A stretch of DNA of 64,000 nt from Mycobacterium paraense (GCF_002101815.1 NZ_LQPM01000024.1:208746-272745); one strand, 5' to 3'; positions 25,119 through 33,744 are shown, numbered from the stretch's first letter. Notes: a model not told the origin generated them from the letters alone. Program-made: numbers and translations.

Positions 25119-25207
25119 GGGCGGAGTCTCGCACGCTTCTCGGGTAGCCAACTCCGCGGGCGGTCCGTTATGTTGCGCGGGACGTCGCGAGCATGAAGGA
25201 GCCCAGG

Positions 25208-25834
25208 GTGACGAAGGTATCGGTCATGGCAGCCGGCCTGGCGGCGGGCGCCCTGGTAGTCGGCGTCGCGGGCTGCAGTAGCGAAAAGCCGTCGCCGCCG
25301 AGGCAAACGCCGTCGGCCACGTCGACCTCCGCGGCGCCGTCGTCGGCCGCGTCACCGGCGCCGAACACCGGTGCCGCCCAGCCGTCCGACTACAGCAACC
25401 TGCTGATCAAGGCCACCGACATCGTGGTGCCCGGCGACACCTTCACCCTGCTGCAGACGCTGCCGGTGCCGAACCCGGCGGGAACCGAAGGCGTGTTCAT
25501 GAATCAGGGCGGCACGCGCAAGGTGGACGACACCATCTACGTCTATCCGGACGCCGGCGCGGCGTCGCAGGCGCTCGACCAGAGCGCCAAGGGGATTCAG
25601 GAGCTCAGCGTCAAGGCCGCCCCGACGCCGGCCGACGTGGGCACCGGCGGTCAGATGGCCGTGGGGCCGTCGCCGGACGGCTCGAAGTCGAAGGCGATCG
25701 TGATGTTCACCGAGGGCAAGGTATTCACGGTTCTCGAATTCGAAAGCGCGCCAACCGATCCGCTGCAACCGGACTTCGTTCTCGATCTCGCGAAGAAACA
25801 GGACGCGGCCATCAAGAGCGGACTGCCCTCCTGA
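25208..25834 (+). CDS. Putative lipoprotein
   Basis: 208 aa from GTG 25208, which has AAGGAG 8 nt upstream; the ATG at 25193 lacks one. Lipoprotein signal MTKVSVMAAGLAAGALVVGV then VAGC with Cys23 (lipobox). A Ser/Pro/Ala-rich linker (about residues 28-60) precedes a globular domain (DYSNLLIKATDIVVPGDTFT, VDDTIYVYPDAGAASQALDQ). Mycobacterial lipoproteins of this shape are numerous and mostly of unknown function. It probably sits on the outer face of the inner membrane. The alpha/beta hydrolase frame follows with no gap. Confidence 0.86.
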   Translation: MTKVSVMAAGLAAGALVVGVAGCSSEKPSPPRQTPSATSTSAAPSSAASPAPNTGAAQPSDYSNLLIKATDIVVPGDTFTLLQTLPVPNPAGTEGVFMNQGGTRKVDDTIYVYPDAGAASQALDQSAKGIQELSVKAAPTPADVGTGGQMAVGPSPDGSKSKAIVMFTEGKVFTVLEFESAPTDPLQPDFVLDLAKKQDAAIKSGLPS

Positions 25835-25890
25835 GGGCCGCCACGGCGCTCGGCGCGGCCGGACTGGCCGGCTGGGCGGCCGCACGGGGC

Positions 25891-26769
25891 GTGGCGGCGC
25901 GGATACGGCGCAACCCGGATCCTTTTCCGCGCGAACGGCTTACGGCGGAACCGGAGGGTGAGCAGGTCTTCATCGAACGCCCCGACGGGACGGTGCTCAG
26001 CGCTGTGGCCGCGGGGCAGGGGGCGCCGGTGATTCTCGTCCACGGGTACACCGCCCGCGTCCTCGAATGGAACCTGGTCTGGGATGAGCTGCAGGCGCGC
26101 GGGTTTCGCGTGATCGCTTTCGATCAGCGCGGCCACGGGCGCTCCACGCTTGGCTCCGACGGAATCGGATCGGAGCCCATGGCGGCCGACCTCGCGGCGG
26201 TCCTCGAGCACTTCGACGTTCGTGACGGGGTGCTCGTCGGCCACTCGATGGGCGGGTTCGTCAGCATCCGCGCGGTGCTCGACCACGCCGACGTGGCGCG
26301 GCGGCTGCGCGGGCTGGTGCTGTTCGCGACGTGGGCGGGCCGGATCCTGGATGGCGCGCCGCAGAACCGGCTGCAGATTCCGCTGCTGCAACTCGGCATC
26401 CTGCAAGTGCTCATGCGCAACCAGACCGTCGCGGCACTGTTCGGGGCGGCGCAGTGCGGGAGGAGCCCGTCGCCGGCGATGGTGTCGGTCTTCATGGAGG
26501 CGTTCAACCAGCACCTGGACGAACACGGGCCCCTGCTTCCGATCGTGCGGGCGTTCTCCCGGGAGGATCGATACCCCCGGCTCGGCGAGATACGGGTTCC
26601 GACCGTGGTCATGGTCGGCACCGCCGATCGCACTACGCCGCAAAGCCATTCGCGCCGGCTCGCCGACGGTGTCCCCGGCGCGCGGCTGGTGAGCGTGCCC
26701 GACGCCGGGCACCTACTGAATTGGGAAGCCCCCGGCGAGCTGATCGAGGTCGTCGAATCGTTTCACTGA
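25891..26769 (+). CDS. Alpha/beta hydrolase
   Basis: 292 aa from GTG 25891. Alpha/beta hydrolase features: oxyanion HGYTARVLEW, nucleophile elbow VGHSMGGFV (Ser), catalytic Asp region VPTVVMVGTADRTTP and His in PDAGHLLNWE. The frame is open without ATG or GTG upstream through a hydrophobic stretch (LRAATALGAAGLAGWAAARG, 25831-25890) that looks like a lost membrane anchor. A CTG at 25831 overlapping the lipoprotein stop could be the real start, giving 312 aa. Substrate unknown; epoxide hydrolase or esterase are options. Its stop overlaps the convergent CDF gene by 7 bp. Confidence 0.88.
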   Translation: MAARIRRNPDPFPRERLTAEPEGEQVFIERPDGTVLSAVAAGQGAPVILVHGYTARVLEWNLVWDELQARGFRVIAFDQRGHGRSTLGSDGIGSEPMAADLAAVLEHFDVRDGVLVGHSMGGFVSIRAVLDHADVARRLRGLVLFATWAGRILDGAPQNRLQIPLLQLGILQVLMRNQTVAALFGAAQCGRSPSPAMVSVFMEAFNQHLDEHGPLLPIVRAFSREDRYPRLGEIRVPTVVMVGTADRTTPQSHSRRLADGVPGARLVSVPDAGHLLNWEAPGELIEVVESFH

Positions 26770-27689
26770 GTCGCCGCGCGCGCACTCCAGGTGAAGCTGT
26801 GCATCTCGGGGATCTCGGGTCCCAGGGCCGACGCGACGCGGCGGCCGATGCGATCGGCTTCTGCCAGTGGGGTTTTCGGGTCGAGGAAGCCCTCCACCTC
26901 GACGCGCAGGGTCCGCCCGGTCCAGCGGGCGCGGGCGTGCGCGTGCATGACGCCGGGAACCGCGGCGGCCGCCGTTTCGGCCGTCGTGATGATCTCGGGG
27001 TCGACGCCGTCGAGCAGGCGGTGCGCGATGTCGGCGGTGACCTCCCAGCCGACGTGGCAGATGAACGCGGTGACGACGATTCCGGCGACCGCGTCCGCCC
27101 AGGCCCAGCCCAGCGCCACGCCGATCAGGCCCAGCATCGCCCCGGCCGAGGACAACGCGTCCAGCCAGGAGTGCTTCGCGTCGGCCACCATGGTCGCCGA
27201 GCGAATCCGCCGGCCCACCACCAGCTTGTAGCGGGCCACCAGCTGATTGCCCGCGATGCCCACCGCCGCGGCGGCGATGCCCCAGCCCAGGTGGCCGGTG
27301 CCGCCGTGACGCAGCAGCTTCGTGACGCTTTCAAAACCGGCAACCAGCGCGCTGCCCCAGATGACCAGGGCCACACCGATCCCGGCGAGGTCCTCGGCGC
27401 GTTCGTAGCCGTACGGGTAGCGCTCGGTGGGGACCTTGCGGGACGCCCGGAAACCCACGAACACCAGGGCGCTGGTCGAAACGTCGGACAGGTTGTGCAG
27501 CGCGTCGCCGAGCAGGGCCACCGATCCGGACAGCAGCGCGATGGACAACTCGATGAACCCGGTCAGGGCCAGGCCGACGGCGCTGACCGCCACCGCACGA
27601 TTGGCCTGCCGGCGCTCGTGCGCATCGTCCGCCACCGTATCGAGGGGAAAGCTCGCCGCCGGGTCGCGGGCTCCGCTGATCACATGCAT
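26763..27689 (-). CDS. Cation diffusion facilitator (Zn/Co/Fe) efflux transporter
   Basis: 308 aa with six predicted membrane helices. The transport site motifs are LGDALHNLSDV (TM2, HxxxD) and DAKHSWLDALSS (TM5, HxxxD), both typical of CDF metal/H+ antiporters. The soluble C-terminal domain (AVPGVMHAHARARWTGRTLR) has extra His. ATG 27689 is preferred; the region upstream overlaps the promoter of the divergent glycosyltransferase. It exports a divalent metal from the cytosol; which metal cannot be read from these motifs. Confidence 0.93.
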   Translation of the reverse strand: MHVISGARDPAASFPLDTVADDAHERRQANRAVAVSAVGLALTGFIELSIALLSGSVALLGDALHNLSDVSTSALVFVGFRASRKVPTERYPYGYERAEDLAGIGVALVIWGSALVAGFESVTKLLRHGGTGHLGWGIAAAAVGIAGNQLVARYKLVVGRRIRSATMVADAKHSWLDALSSAGAMLGLIGVALGWAWADAVAGIVVTAFICHVGWEVTADIAHRLLDGVDPEIITTAETAAAAVPGVMHAHARARWTGRTLRVEVEGFLDPKTPLAEADRIGRRVASALGPEIPEMHSFTWSARAATQ

Positions 27690-27765
27690 ACCGCCTAATA
27701 TGCCCGCGAGTGTGGTGTGGCTCAAGCCGGCGTTGGGTAGCGCTGTGCGGCAACGGCTTTAATGC

Positions 27766-27771
27766 TACGGT
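27766..27771 (+). promoter_or_regulatory. -10 box of a leaderless promoter (glycosyltransferase)
   Basis: TACGGT lies 7 nt before the ATG at 27779 with no RBS. It supports this start over the ATG-like codons further upstream. Confidence 0.4.
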
Positions 27772-27778
27772 TCCGCCG

Positions 27779-28951
27779 ATGAAGCTCGTGTTGGCCGGCT
27801 ACGGGAGTCGTGGCGACGTCGAGCCCTGCGCCGCCGTCGCCCGGGAACTGCTGCGGCGGGGTCACGACGTACGGATGGCGGTGTCGCCTGACACGATGGC
27901 CTTCGTCCAGGCGACGGGGGTCACCGCGGTTTCCTATGGACCGGACACGCGCGAGCAAATGGGCTCGGCCATGCAGTTAGTACGCAAGGTGGTGAACCCG
28001 CTCGACGCGTTGCCGGCGGTCATGGAGCATCTGACGCAGGTCTGGACGGAGAAGACTGCGACGCTGACGTCGCTGGCGGAGGGCGCGGACCTGCTCGTGT
28101 CCGGCATCAATGAGCAGGAAGTGGCCACCGCCGTCGCGGAGTACTGCGGCATTCCGCTGGCCGCGCTGCACTTCTTCCCGGCCCGATTGTTGTCCAGCGG
28201 CGCGCTGTACTCGGGCATGGTCAAGGACGTTGCGGCGGCCCAGCGAAGTGCGCTCGGCCTGCCTGAGGCTTCCGGCGGTGTGCCGCTGGAGATCCAGGCC
28301 TACGACGAGCTCTGCCTGCCCGGACCCGCCGCCGAATGGGTGGAACCCGACGGCCGGCGGCCCTTCGTCGGCGCGCTGACGCTCGAGGTGCCGACGGACG
28401 CCGACGACGAGGTCCTGGCGTGGATCGCCGACGGCACGCCGCCGATCTGCTTCGGCCTGGGCAGCACGCCGATCTCGTCCCCGGCGGAGCTGGTCACCAT
28501 GGTCGGCGCCGCCTGCGCGGAGTTGGGGGAGCGGGCGCTGATCTGCACCGGCCCCAACGACTTCGCCGAAGTCGCGCGTTTCGACCACGTCAAGATGGTG
28601 GGCGCGGTGAACCACGCGGCCGTCCTCCCGGCCTGCCGCGCGGTCGTCCACCACGGCGGCGCCGGCAGCACGGCCGCGGGCCTGCGGGCCGGTATTCCCG
28701 CCTTGGCCCTGTGGCTCTGGCTCGACCAGCCGGTCTGGGCGGCCGGCCTCGAGCGGCTGAAAGCCGGCTCGGAGCGTCAGTTCGCCGCCACCACCCGGGA
28801 GACGCTGGTCGCAGACCTGCGCCGCATCCTCACGCCGGACTACGCGACCCGCGCCCGCGAAGTGGCAGCCCAGATGACCAAGTCGGCCGACAGCGTCGCC
28901 CGCGCCGCCGACCTGTTGGAGGACGCCGCCCGCTCTGGGCGCGCCGGCTGA
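27779..28951 (+). CDS. GT1-family glycosyltransferase (UDP/TDP-sugar, MGT-like)
   Basis: 390 aa. N-terminal acceptor domain begins MKLVLAGYGSRGDVEPCAAV, as in antibiotic and glycopeptidolipid glycosyltransferases. The C-terminal nucleotide-sugar domain has HHGGAGSTAAGLRAGIP (near residue 285) and WLDQPVWAAGLERL. It likely glycosylates a lipid or small molecule. Its type resembles Rv1524/Rv1526c and the Gtf/Rtf enzymes of glycopeptidolipid assembly (recalled), but no lipopeptide genes are nearby. It stands alone. Confidence 0.9.
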   Translation: MKLVLAGYGSRGDVEPCAAVARELLRRGHDVRMAVSPDTMAFVQATGVTAVSYGPDTREQMGSAMQLVRKVVNPLDALPAVMEHLTQVWTEKTATLTSLAEGADLLVSGINEQEVATAVAEYCGIPLAALHFFPARLLSSGALYSGMVKDVAAAQRSALGLPEASGGVPLEIQAYDELCLPGPAAEWVEPDGRRPFVGALTLEVPTDADDEVLAWIADGTPPICFGLGSTPISSPAELVTMVGAACAELGERALICTGPNDFAEVARFDHVKMVGAVNHAAVLPACRAVVHHGGAGSTAAGLRAGIPALALWLWLDQPVWAAGLERLKAGSERQFAATTRETLVADLRRILTPDYATRAREVAAQMTKSADSVARAADLLEDAARSGRAG

Positions 28952-28972
28952 CCGGCTTACGGGCCTACGGGC

Positions 28973-29251
28973 TTACGGAAGTGGGAAGCCGGTGCCTCCC
29001 GGCCCGGGGGCGGGCACTCCCTCGATGACATGGAGGCCGGGCGCCGGAGCGTAATACCAGTCGTGGCAGACGCTTCTGTCCCAACCGATCGGTTCGCCGG
29101 AATTCGGTAGCGGTTGCCCCGGGCACCACTGGTGGTGGCAGATCGGGTCGCAGATCGCCTGGGCGGTGCCCGCGGAGAGCCCAACGCCGGCCACCGCGAC
29201 GCCGCCGGACAGCAGCGCCCCCGCGACGACCCGCATCACCTTGTTCCTCAC
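28973..29251 (-). CDS. Small secreted Cys-rich protein
   Basis: 92 aa from GTG 29251, with AGGAG 6 nt upstream. Signal peptide MRNKVMRVVAGALLSGGVAV ends at AQA (about residue 32). The mature ~60 residues contain CDPICHHQWCPGQPLP and VCHDWYY, so four Cys and a Pro/Gly-rich tail. I recall similar small exported proteins in many mycobacteria, with no function known. It is divergent from the next secreted-protein gene (177 bp between starts). Confidence 0.82.
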   Translation of the reverse strand: MRNKVMRVVAGALLSGGVAVAGVGLSAGTAQAICDPICHHQWCPGQPLPNSGEPIGWDRSVCHDWYYAPAPGLHVIEGVPAPGPGGTGFPLP

Positions 29252-29427
29252 GCTCGCTCCTGTCTGTGTCGGTTTGCCTCACGTCGTGTCATTCGGACGT
29301 TAGCGCCCCGCACTTGCGAATTTCTTGTGTTTGCGCGGTGGGGCGCGCAATAGAATTGCCGATTGGGTATACCTCCGACGAGCTGGCGCTTCCGTCCCGT
29401 GTTGTCGCGGAACCTGAGGAGAGACCG

Positions 29428-29928
29428 ATGGCCCGAAATGGTCTGAGCAAATTCGGTGGTCTATGCGCGGCACCGCTCGCAATCGCCCTCGTGGCCGCAC
29501 CGACTGTCGCGGCCGACAATCCGTCGTGGAATGGTCAGTACGCGGTCACATTCATGGTCGCGCCGAAGTCCGGAACCAGCATGGCCGTCGGCGACCCCGA
29601 GGTGCAGCACACCCAGACGTACGGGTTCAGCTCGAGTTGTTCGAACGGGAAGTGCGTCGCCACGATCGTCAGCGGCCCGCCCCCGACCAACCCGACGGTT
29701 CCGCAACCGGTGCAATTCACCTGGGATGGGTCGGCGTGGAAGCAGGAGAGCGACTTCCAGTGGGACTGCATGATGCCCGACACCAGCATCCAGTGGAATC
29801 CGGCCCACGCCGTGGTGCGCTACACGCCGCAGGCCAACGGGTCGCTGTCCGGCGTCATGCACGCCGACATCTCGAGCGGCGCGTGTCAGGGCTGGATCGA
29901 GGAGTACATGACGGCCGACCGTGTGTGA
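29428..29928 (+). CDS. Secreted protein (Rv2253-like family)
   Basis: 166 aa from ATG 29428, which follows GAGGAGAGACCG. Signal peptide MARNGLSKFGGLCAAPLAIA with cleavage near VAA. The mature protein starts NPSWNGQYAVTFMVAPKSGT and has paired Cys (SSCSNGKC, and one in FQWDCMM and one in SGACQGW). The pattern matches a mycobacterial exported family I recall from Rv2253. Beta-rich, no catalytic motif seen. The longer frame from 29266 was rejected because it would bury the signal peptide. Confidence 0.85.
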   Translation: MARNGLSKFGGLCAAPLAIALVAAPTVAADNPSWNGQYAVTFMVAPKSGTSMAVGDPEVQHTQTYGFSSSCSNGKCVATIVSGPPPTNPTVPQPVQFTWDGSAWKQESDFQWDCMMPDTSIQWNPAHAVVRYTPQANGSLSGVMHADISSGACQGWIEEYMTADRV

Positions 29929-30060
29929 CAGGCCTTGCCGTTAGCAGACTGGCAAGCCCTTGCGCCGCAACGCATTTGGCCTTGCGGATCACTCTGCGCA
30001 GCAACGCTTTTCACGGCACGGTGATTGGGAAAAGTCCTATGCCTAGGGCGTGTCCGGCGA

Positions 30061-30066
30061 TATTAT
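30061..30066 (+). promoter_or_regulatory. -10 box of a leaderless promoter (97-aa secreted protein)
   Basis: TATTAT, close to the ideal SigA -10, ends 6 nt before the ATG at 30073. No RBS is present. Confidence 0.5.
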
Positions 30067-30072
30067 TCGAGC

Positions 30073-30366
30073 ATGCGTTTCAGCACTGTCGCGGCCGCCG
30101 CCGCCTTGGTTATCGCCCCGCTTGCATCGGTGGGAGTTCCGTCCGCGCACGCTGACCTCAGCGGGTACCGCCGTTGCGTGGCAAACATTTCGCAACTCCC
30201 GATCACCGAACCCGACCCACAAAACATGAATCGTGTCGGGCAGATCCAGCAGGACCTCAAGTCGGGAGTCACCCCCGCCGCGGAAGCGCAGAAGGTGGCG
30301 GGGATGGGATTCGATCAGCGCGCCGCCGACGCGATCGTGCAGTGCGTGATCCAGGAGAACCCGTAG
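30073..30366 (+). CDS. Small secreted protein
   Basis: 97 aa. Signal peptide MRFSTVAAAAALVIAPLASV ends AHA near residue 28. The mature part has two Cys (YRRCVANIS and IVQCVIQ) and a helical centre (VGQIQQDLKSGVTPAAEAQK), rather like a compact DUF732-type fold though the motif is not clear. The frame is open to 30025, but the -10 box at 30061 and the signal peptide set the start at 30073. Function unknown. Confidence 0.8.
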   Translation: MRFSTVAAAAALVIAPLASVGVPSAHADLSGYRRCVANISQLPITEPDPQNMNRVGQIQQDLKSGVTPAAEAQKVAGMGFDQRAADAIVQCVIQENP

Positions 30367-30679
30367 CGAGCCTAAATCGGATCGGGTCGTCTTAGCGGCC
30401 CGGCAGTATCTTTTTCCAGTCGAAATTCATAGGGTTTACACGAGATAGTCACCGAAGCCGCAAACTGACCCGGATTTCGCCTCGCCAGTTTCGGGACAGC
30501 GCAATCAAAGGTGGCTGGCATGTCCAGTGCGCGTGGTCCGCCCAGAACTCAACCAAGCCGTCGGTGCCCGAAAAACCGGACCGGCTGCGGTCGCCAATTT
30601 GTCCTATCTCGCCCGGCGCGCTGCCGCCGTCAATGCAGGGGGGTTTGCCAACGAAGCCAAGTTAAGGAGCTGTGACACA
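30367..30679. other. 313-bp gap upstream of PPE gene; no gene seen
   Basis: No coding frame with an RBS and plausible composition was found on either strand. The plus frame of the PPE gene is open back to 30527 but has no PPE-like content before 30680. An RBS-like TAAGGAG at 30663 leads into the PPE start; the promoter is probably within this gap. Confidence 0.4.
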
Positions 30680-31789
30680 ATGGATTTCGCGATCTTTCCC
30701 CCGGAGGTCAACTCCGCCCGGATGTACACCGGCCCCGGGTCCGGTTCGCTGCTGGCCGCCGCGGGCAGCTGGGATTCCCTGGCCGCCGAATTGACCACCA
30801 CCGCCGAGACCTACCAATCGGTGGTTTCCGGCCTGAGCACCTTGAACTGGCGCGGTCCAGCCGCGGAGTCGATGACGGCCACCGCGGCCCCCTACATCGG
30901 CTGGCTGTACACCACCGCCGAGCAGACCAAGCAGACGGCCATGCAGGCCAGGGCCGCCGCGGCGGCCTTCGAGCAGGCGTTCGCCATGACCGTGCCCCCG
31001 CCAGCGATCGCGGCCAACCGCACCCAGCTGGCCTCGCTGATAGCGACGAACTTCTTCGGCCAGAACACCGCGGCGATCGCGGCAACCGAGGCGCAGTACG
31101 CCGAGATGTGGGCCCAGGACGCCGCCGCGATGTACGGATACTCCACCGCTTCCGCGGCCGCGTCGGCATTGGCGCCGTTCGCCCAGCCGAACCAGACCAC
31201 CAATCCGGCCGGCGCGGCCGCCCAGGCGGATGCGGTCGCTCGGGCAGCCGCGTCGCTACCCAACCCCCTGCAGAAACTCGCGACCGGGACCACCCCTCAG
31301 TGGTTTCAAGACCTTTGGACAAACTACGGACCTGACGCCAACATCTGGGGCGACCTATCCTCGAGCGGAGTCTTCCAGCTACCGACCGCGCTCAACATTG
31401 CCAGTTTTGTCGGCAAAGACGCCGTCGACGCAGACACAATTGCACATGGCATCAGTGGCTTGACCGAGCCGATTCCTATCACATTGCTACCGAGCGCGAG
31501 CCCGGCCGCATTCAGTGGCGGCGCAGGTGCGGTGTCCGCGACATTTACCGGCGCCAAGTCGATCGGGCCGATGTCGGTTCCGGCGAGCTGGGCCACCCCG
31601 GCGGTCAGCCATATATCAGCCCTGTCGGGCACCGGCCTGACCACGCTCCCGGGAACCGAGGAGGCGGTCGGGGCGGGTATGCCCGGCGTACCGGGGATGC
31701 CGGCGGGCACGCTGACGCGGGCGTCGGGCGTCATACCGCGCTACGGGACCCGGCTGACGGTGATGCCGAGGCCGCCGGCGGCGGGGTGA
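30680..31789 (+). CDS. PPE family protein, SVP subgroup
   Basis: 369 aa. The N-terminal PPE domain starts MDFAIFPPEVNSARMYTGPG and has the WxG-type turn LNWRGPAAESM near residue 57. The SVP motif (GPMSVPASWATP) is near residue 298. PPE proteins are exported by ESX/type VII systems, generally paired with a PE partner. No PE gene is adjacent, so the partner is elsewhere or the protein pairs otherwise. AAGGAG lies about 10 nt before ATG 30680. The C-terminal region is Gly/Ala/Pro-rich and ends RPPAAG. Confidence 0.92.
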   Translation: MDFAIFPPEVNSARMYTGPGSGSLLAAAGSWDSLAAELTTTAETYQSVVSGLSTLNWRGPAAESMTATAAPYIGWLYTTAEQTKQTAMQARAAAAAFEQAFAMTVPPPAIAANRTQLASLIATNFFGQNTAAIAATEAQYAEMWAQDAAAMYGYSTASAAASALAPFAQPNQTTNPAGAAAQADAVARAAASLPNPLQKLATGTTPQWFQDLWTNYGPDANIWGDLSSSGVFQLPTALNIASFVGKDAVDADTIAHGISGLTEPIPITLLPSASPAAFSGGAGAVSATFTGAKSIGPMSVPASWATPAVSHISALSGTGLTTLPGTEEAVGAGMPGVPGMPAGTLTRASGVIPRYGTRLTVMPRPPAAG

Positions 31790-31855
31790 CACAGGCGGCG
31801 CGCCGACTAGGAGGAACGCCCACCATTGGCGGTGCATTGGCGTTGACTGTGCGGT

Positions 31856-32047
31856 GTGCCCCTACGACGCGTGGACGAACTGAAGGCCGGAGACCGGATC
31901 CGGATGAAGATCGGGCACGCCACCGTCGTAGCGACCGAACCCCTTGACGGGGAGCGGACCCTGCTCACGTTCCTCTACGGGACGAAAGGGCCCGCTGACA
32001 ACGATCTGACCGTCGATGTACTGGACGACGACGAGTGGGGTTGGTAA
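31856..32047 (+). CDS. Small hypothetical protein, 63 aa
   Basis: Starts at GTG 31856, 66 bp after the PPE gene. The product (MPLRRVDELKAGDRIRMKIG ... TFLYGTKGPADNDLTVDVLD) is beta-rich and hydrophilic, ending in acidic DDDEWGW. The KAGDRI start reminds me of small SH3-like or PilZ-type barrels, but I do not recognise the family. No strong RBS is visible. It may be co-transcribed with the PPE gene. Confidence 0.6.
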   Translation: MPLRRVDELKAGDRIRMKIGHATVVATEPLDGERTLLTFLYGTKGPADNDLTVDVLDDDEWGW

Positions 32048-32773
32048 AGGCGGCTGAAAGCCTTGATGCACCAACTACGGTGCGCGATACTCAAACTCGC
32101 GAAATAGCAAGAGTTTTAGCGTGTACCTTCTCGCGCTGTTAATGCGATGACGACAGCTCCTGCCCACGCCCTGACCGCAGCCGGTGGTAAAAGCCCGCGA
32201 ACCGACGGGAAGGGCAGTAGTAGCTCACTTGGAAACTCCGCCGCTGGATCACCTGCAAGACGGCCGCCAGATACCGGCCCTACTGCGTTTGCCCGTCGCC
32301 TTCATCTCTGGCGGCTTGGGCTTTGGAGCGATCTCTTCCGGCGGCCCGCCGGTATTTATTGGCAGCGTTGCTATGCAGGTCGCCGCTACTGTTGTGCTCT
32401 GCATCGGCGGCCCATTCATGACCTTCAGCGACCTGCTCATTCAGTTGCGCTGCTCGATCACCCGCAGCCTCGCGCTCGCGAGCAGAACCCGGCATATGAC
32501 AACCTCCCACGGGGACGGGTCTTCAAAGTTTCGCCACGTCCATGTACCCAGCGAATGTGGTGTTAAGCATGAAGTCAGCCCCGTGGAGAGAGGAGCTGCC
32601 CGATCAACGCTGTCAGACGCAGGTTAAGCGCGGTGAGTTCCGCCACTGCGGCTGAGTACCGTTTATGCCTGTTCGCAGCAGGGATGGAGTCGCTGACGCC
32701 GAGTATCAGGTCATATCTAGGTCACGGGCCTGCGCCTGAATGCCTGGGTACGGCGTTCTAGCCGCACGAACTC
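32048..32773. other. Region of low coding content before the tRNA cluster
   Basis: Only the small minus-strand gene at 32280-32495 stands out here. The plus-strand frames (32147-32566, 32184-32627) are its shadows and lack RBSs. The left 230 bp is relatively AT-rich (for example GAAATAGCAAGAG) and the right 280 bp is featureless. Confidence 0.4.
32280..32495 (-). CDS. Small hydrophilic helical protein, 71 aa
   Basis: ATG 32495 has a strong RBS, GGGAGG, 7 nt upstream. The protein starts MPGSAREREAAGDRAAQLNE and continues with QVAEGHEWAADAEHNS, NKYRRAAGRDRSKAQAARDE. It is almost all charged or polar, heptad-like, with no Cys or hydrophobic core, like LEA-type or small stress proteins. No named family is recognised. 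The clear codon bias towards Ala/Glu/Arg helix makes it more credible than the longer plus-strand frames over the same DNA. Confidence 0.6.
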   Translation of the reverse strand: MPGSAREREAAGDRAAQLNEQVAEGHEWAADAEHNSSGDLHSNAANKYRRAAGRDRSKAQAARDEGDGQTQ

Positions 32774-32848
32774 TGGTGCGCGATACTGGGATTGAACCAG
32801 TGACCTCTTCCGTGTCAGGGAAGCGCTCTCCCGCTGAGCTAATCGCGC
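32774..32848 (-). tRNA. tRNA-Val (anticodon GAC), CCA encoded
   Basis: The minus-strand sequence folds as a cloverleaf: acceptor GCGCGAT/ATCGCGC, D-arm with AGCTCAG, anticodon loop around CTGACAC giving GAC, T-arm GGTTCAATCC. Discriminator A is followed by genomic CCA (32774-32776). Confidence 0.95.
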
Positions 32849-32862
32849 CGGGGGGTCAAATT

Positions 32863-32936
32863 TGGAGGTGGAGACGGGAATCGAACCCGTGTGCACGGCT
32901 TTGCAGGCCGTTGCCTCACCACTCGGCCACTCCACC
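32863..32936 (-). tRNA. tRNA-Cys (anticodon GCA), CCA encoded
   Basis: Minus strand; acceptor GGTGGAG/CTCCACC, anticodon loop CTGCAAA giving GCA, T-loop GGTTCGATTCC. Discriminator T and CCA follow. It is 14 bp upstream (minus sense) of tRNA-Val; the three minus-strand tRNAs are likely one transcript. Confidence 0.95.
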
Positions 32937-32964
32937 GCTGGGATTGATGCCACTTGCACCTTCG

Positions 32965-33037
32965 AGCGGACGACGGGATTCGAACCCGCGACCCTCACCT
33001 TGGCAAGGTGATGCGCTACCAACTGCGCTACGTCCGC
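32965..33037 (-). tRNA. tRNA-Gly (anticodon GCC), CCA not encoded
   Basis: Minus strand; acceptor GCGGACG/CGTCCGC, anticodon loop TTGCCAA giving GCC, T-loop GGTTCGAATCC. After discriminator T the DNA reads CGA, so CCA must be added. First of the Gly-Cys-Val transcript. Confidence 0.95.
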
Positions 33038-33213
33038 GCGCAACGGGCGAGATCGTCGCCCGTTGCGAAGGACGACGATAGTCCACCCGAGCGGGCCTGC
33101 ACAAATCTCTTGGTTACGTTGCCGCTCTAGGCTAGCGCGCCCGGCGACGCACGCGGCGAGTTCCGCGCGGTCCGATTCGTGCTACCCTTCGACACCGTTC
33201 GCCCCTCGGCGCC

Positions 33214-33285
33214 GGTCCCGTGGCTCAGTGGAAGAGCGTCCGCTTCACACGCGGAAGGTCGCTGGTTCGATCCCAGCCGGGACCA
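33214..33285 (+). tRNA. tRNA-Val (anticodon CAC)
   Basis: Plus strand, divergent from the other three; acceptor GGTCCCG/CGGGACC, D-arm with GGCTCAG, anticodon stem TCCGC/GCGGA around TTCACAC giving CAC, T-loop GGTTCGATCC. Discriminator A; genomic sequence continues CCG, so CCA is not fully encoded. Confidence 0.95.
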
Positions 33286-33397
33286 CCGGAATCCTTGCAC
33301 GTCAGGCGCGGTTTAGCCGACGCCGTGCGCCACCGCGCGAAATCGTGATCGACTACTCCTAACCCGACAACTCTTCAGCGTGTAAGGACGGTGGACG

Positions 33398-33691
33398 ATG
33401 GCAGCCAACCAAGAGGGGATCGGCGTGCTGAAACTCGAATGCCCGCAGCGCCACCCCGTGGGCAGGATCCTCAAGGAGGCCCCCCATCAGGCGGTCCAAT
33501 ACGACCCCGGCGCCCAGGTCGGCACGCGCCGGTTCTGGCCGGACGAAGGGGACCAGCCGCAGTTCAAGGTTCACTGCCGCTTCTGCGACAAATCCGTAGG
33601 CGAGGCCACGACCGCCCTGCAGAACCAGCTCGCCGGTCTCGTCGACGACATCGCCCAGACCATCGGAACCGCCACGCTGCAGTACGCGTAG
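33398..33691 (+). CDS. Small zinc-ribbon-like protein, 97 aa
   Basis: ATG 33398 follows ACGGTGGACG. The sequence has two potential metal-binding pairs, ECPQRHPVG (Cys14, His18 region) and HCRFCDKSVGEAT (CxxC near 60-63), suggesting a small zinc ribbon. The C-terminus is a plain amphipathic helix (LQNQLAGLVDDIAQTIG). Family not recognised. It lies just before the crotonase gene, 53 bp apart. Confidence 0.7.
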   Translation: MAANQEGIGVLKLECPQRHPVGRILKEAPHQAVQYDPGAQVGTRRFWPDEGDQPQFKVHCRFCDKSVGEATTALQNQLAGLVDDIAQTIGTATLQYA

Positions 33692-33744
33692 GGGGCGTTA
33701 CAGTCTGGGGGCGAGATGTTACGCCGACGACAGGAGCCAGCCCG

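Noticed and set aside
32147..32627. Plus-strand frames of 139 and 147 codons before the tRNA cluster
   Set aside because: No RBS and no family; they mirror the more credible minus-strand 71-aa gene.
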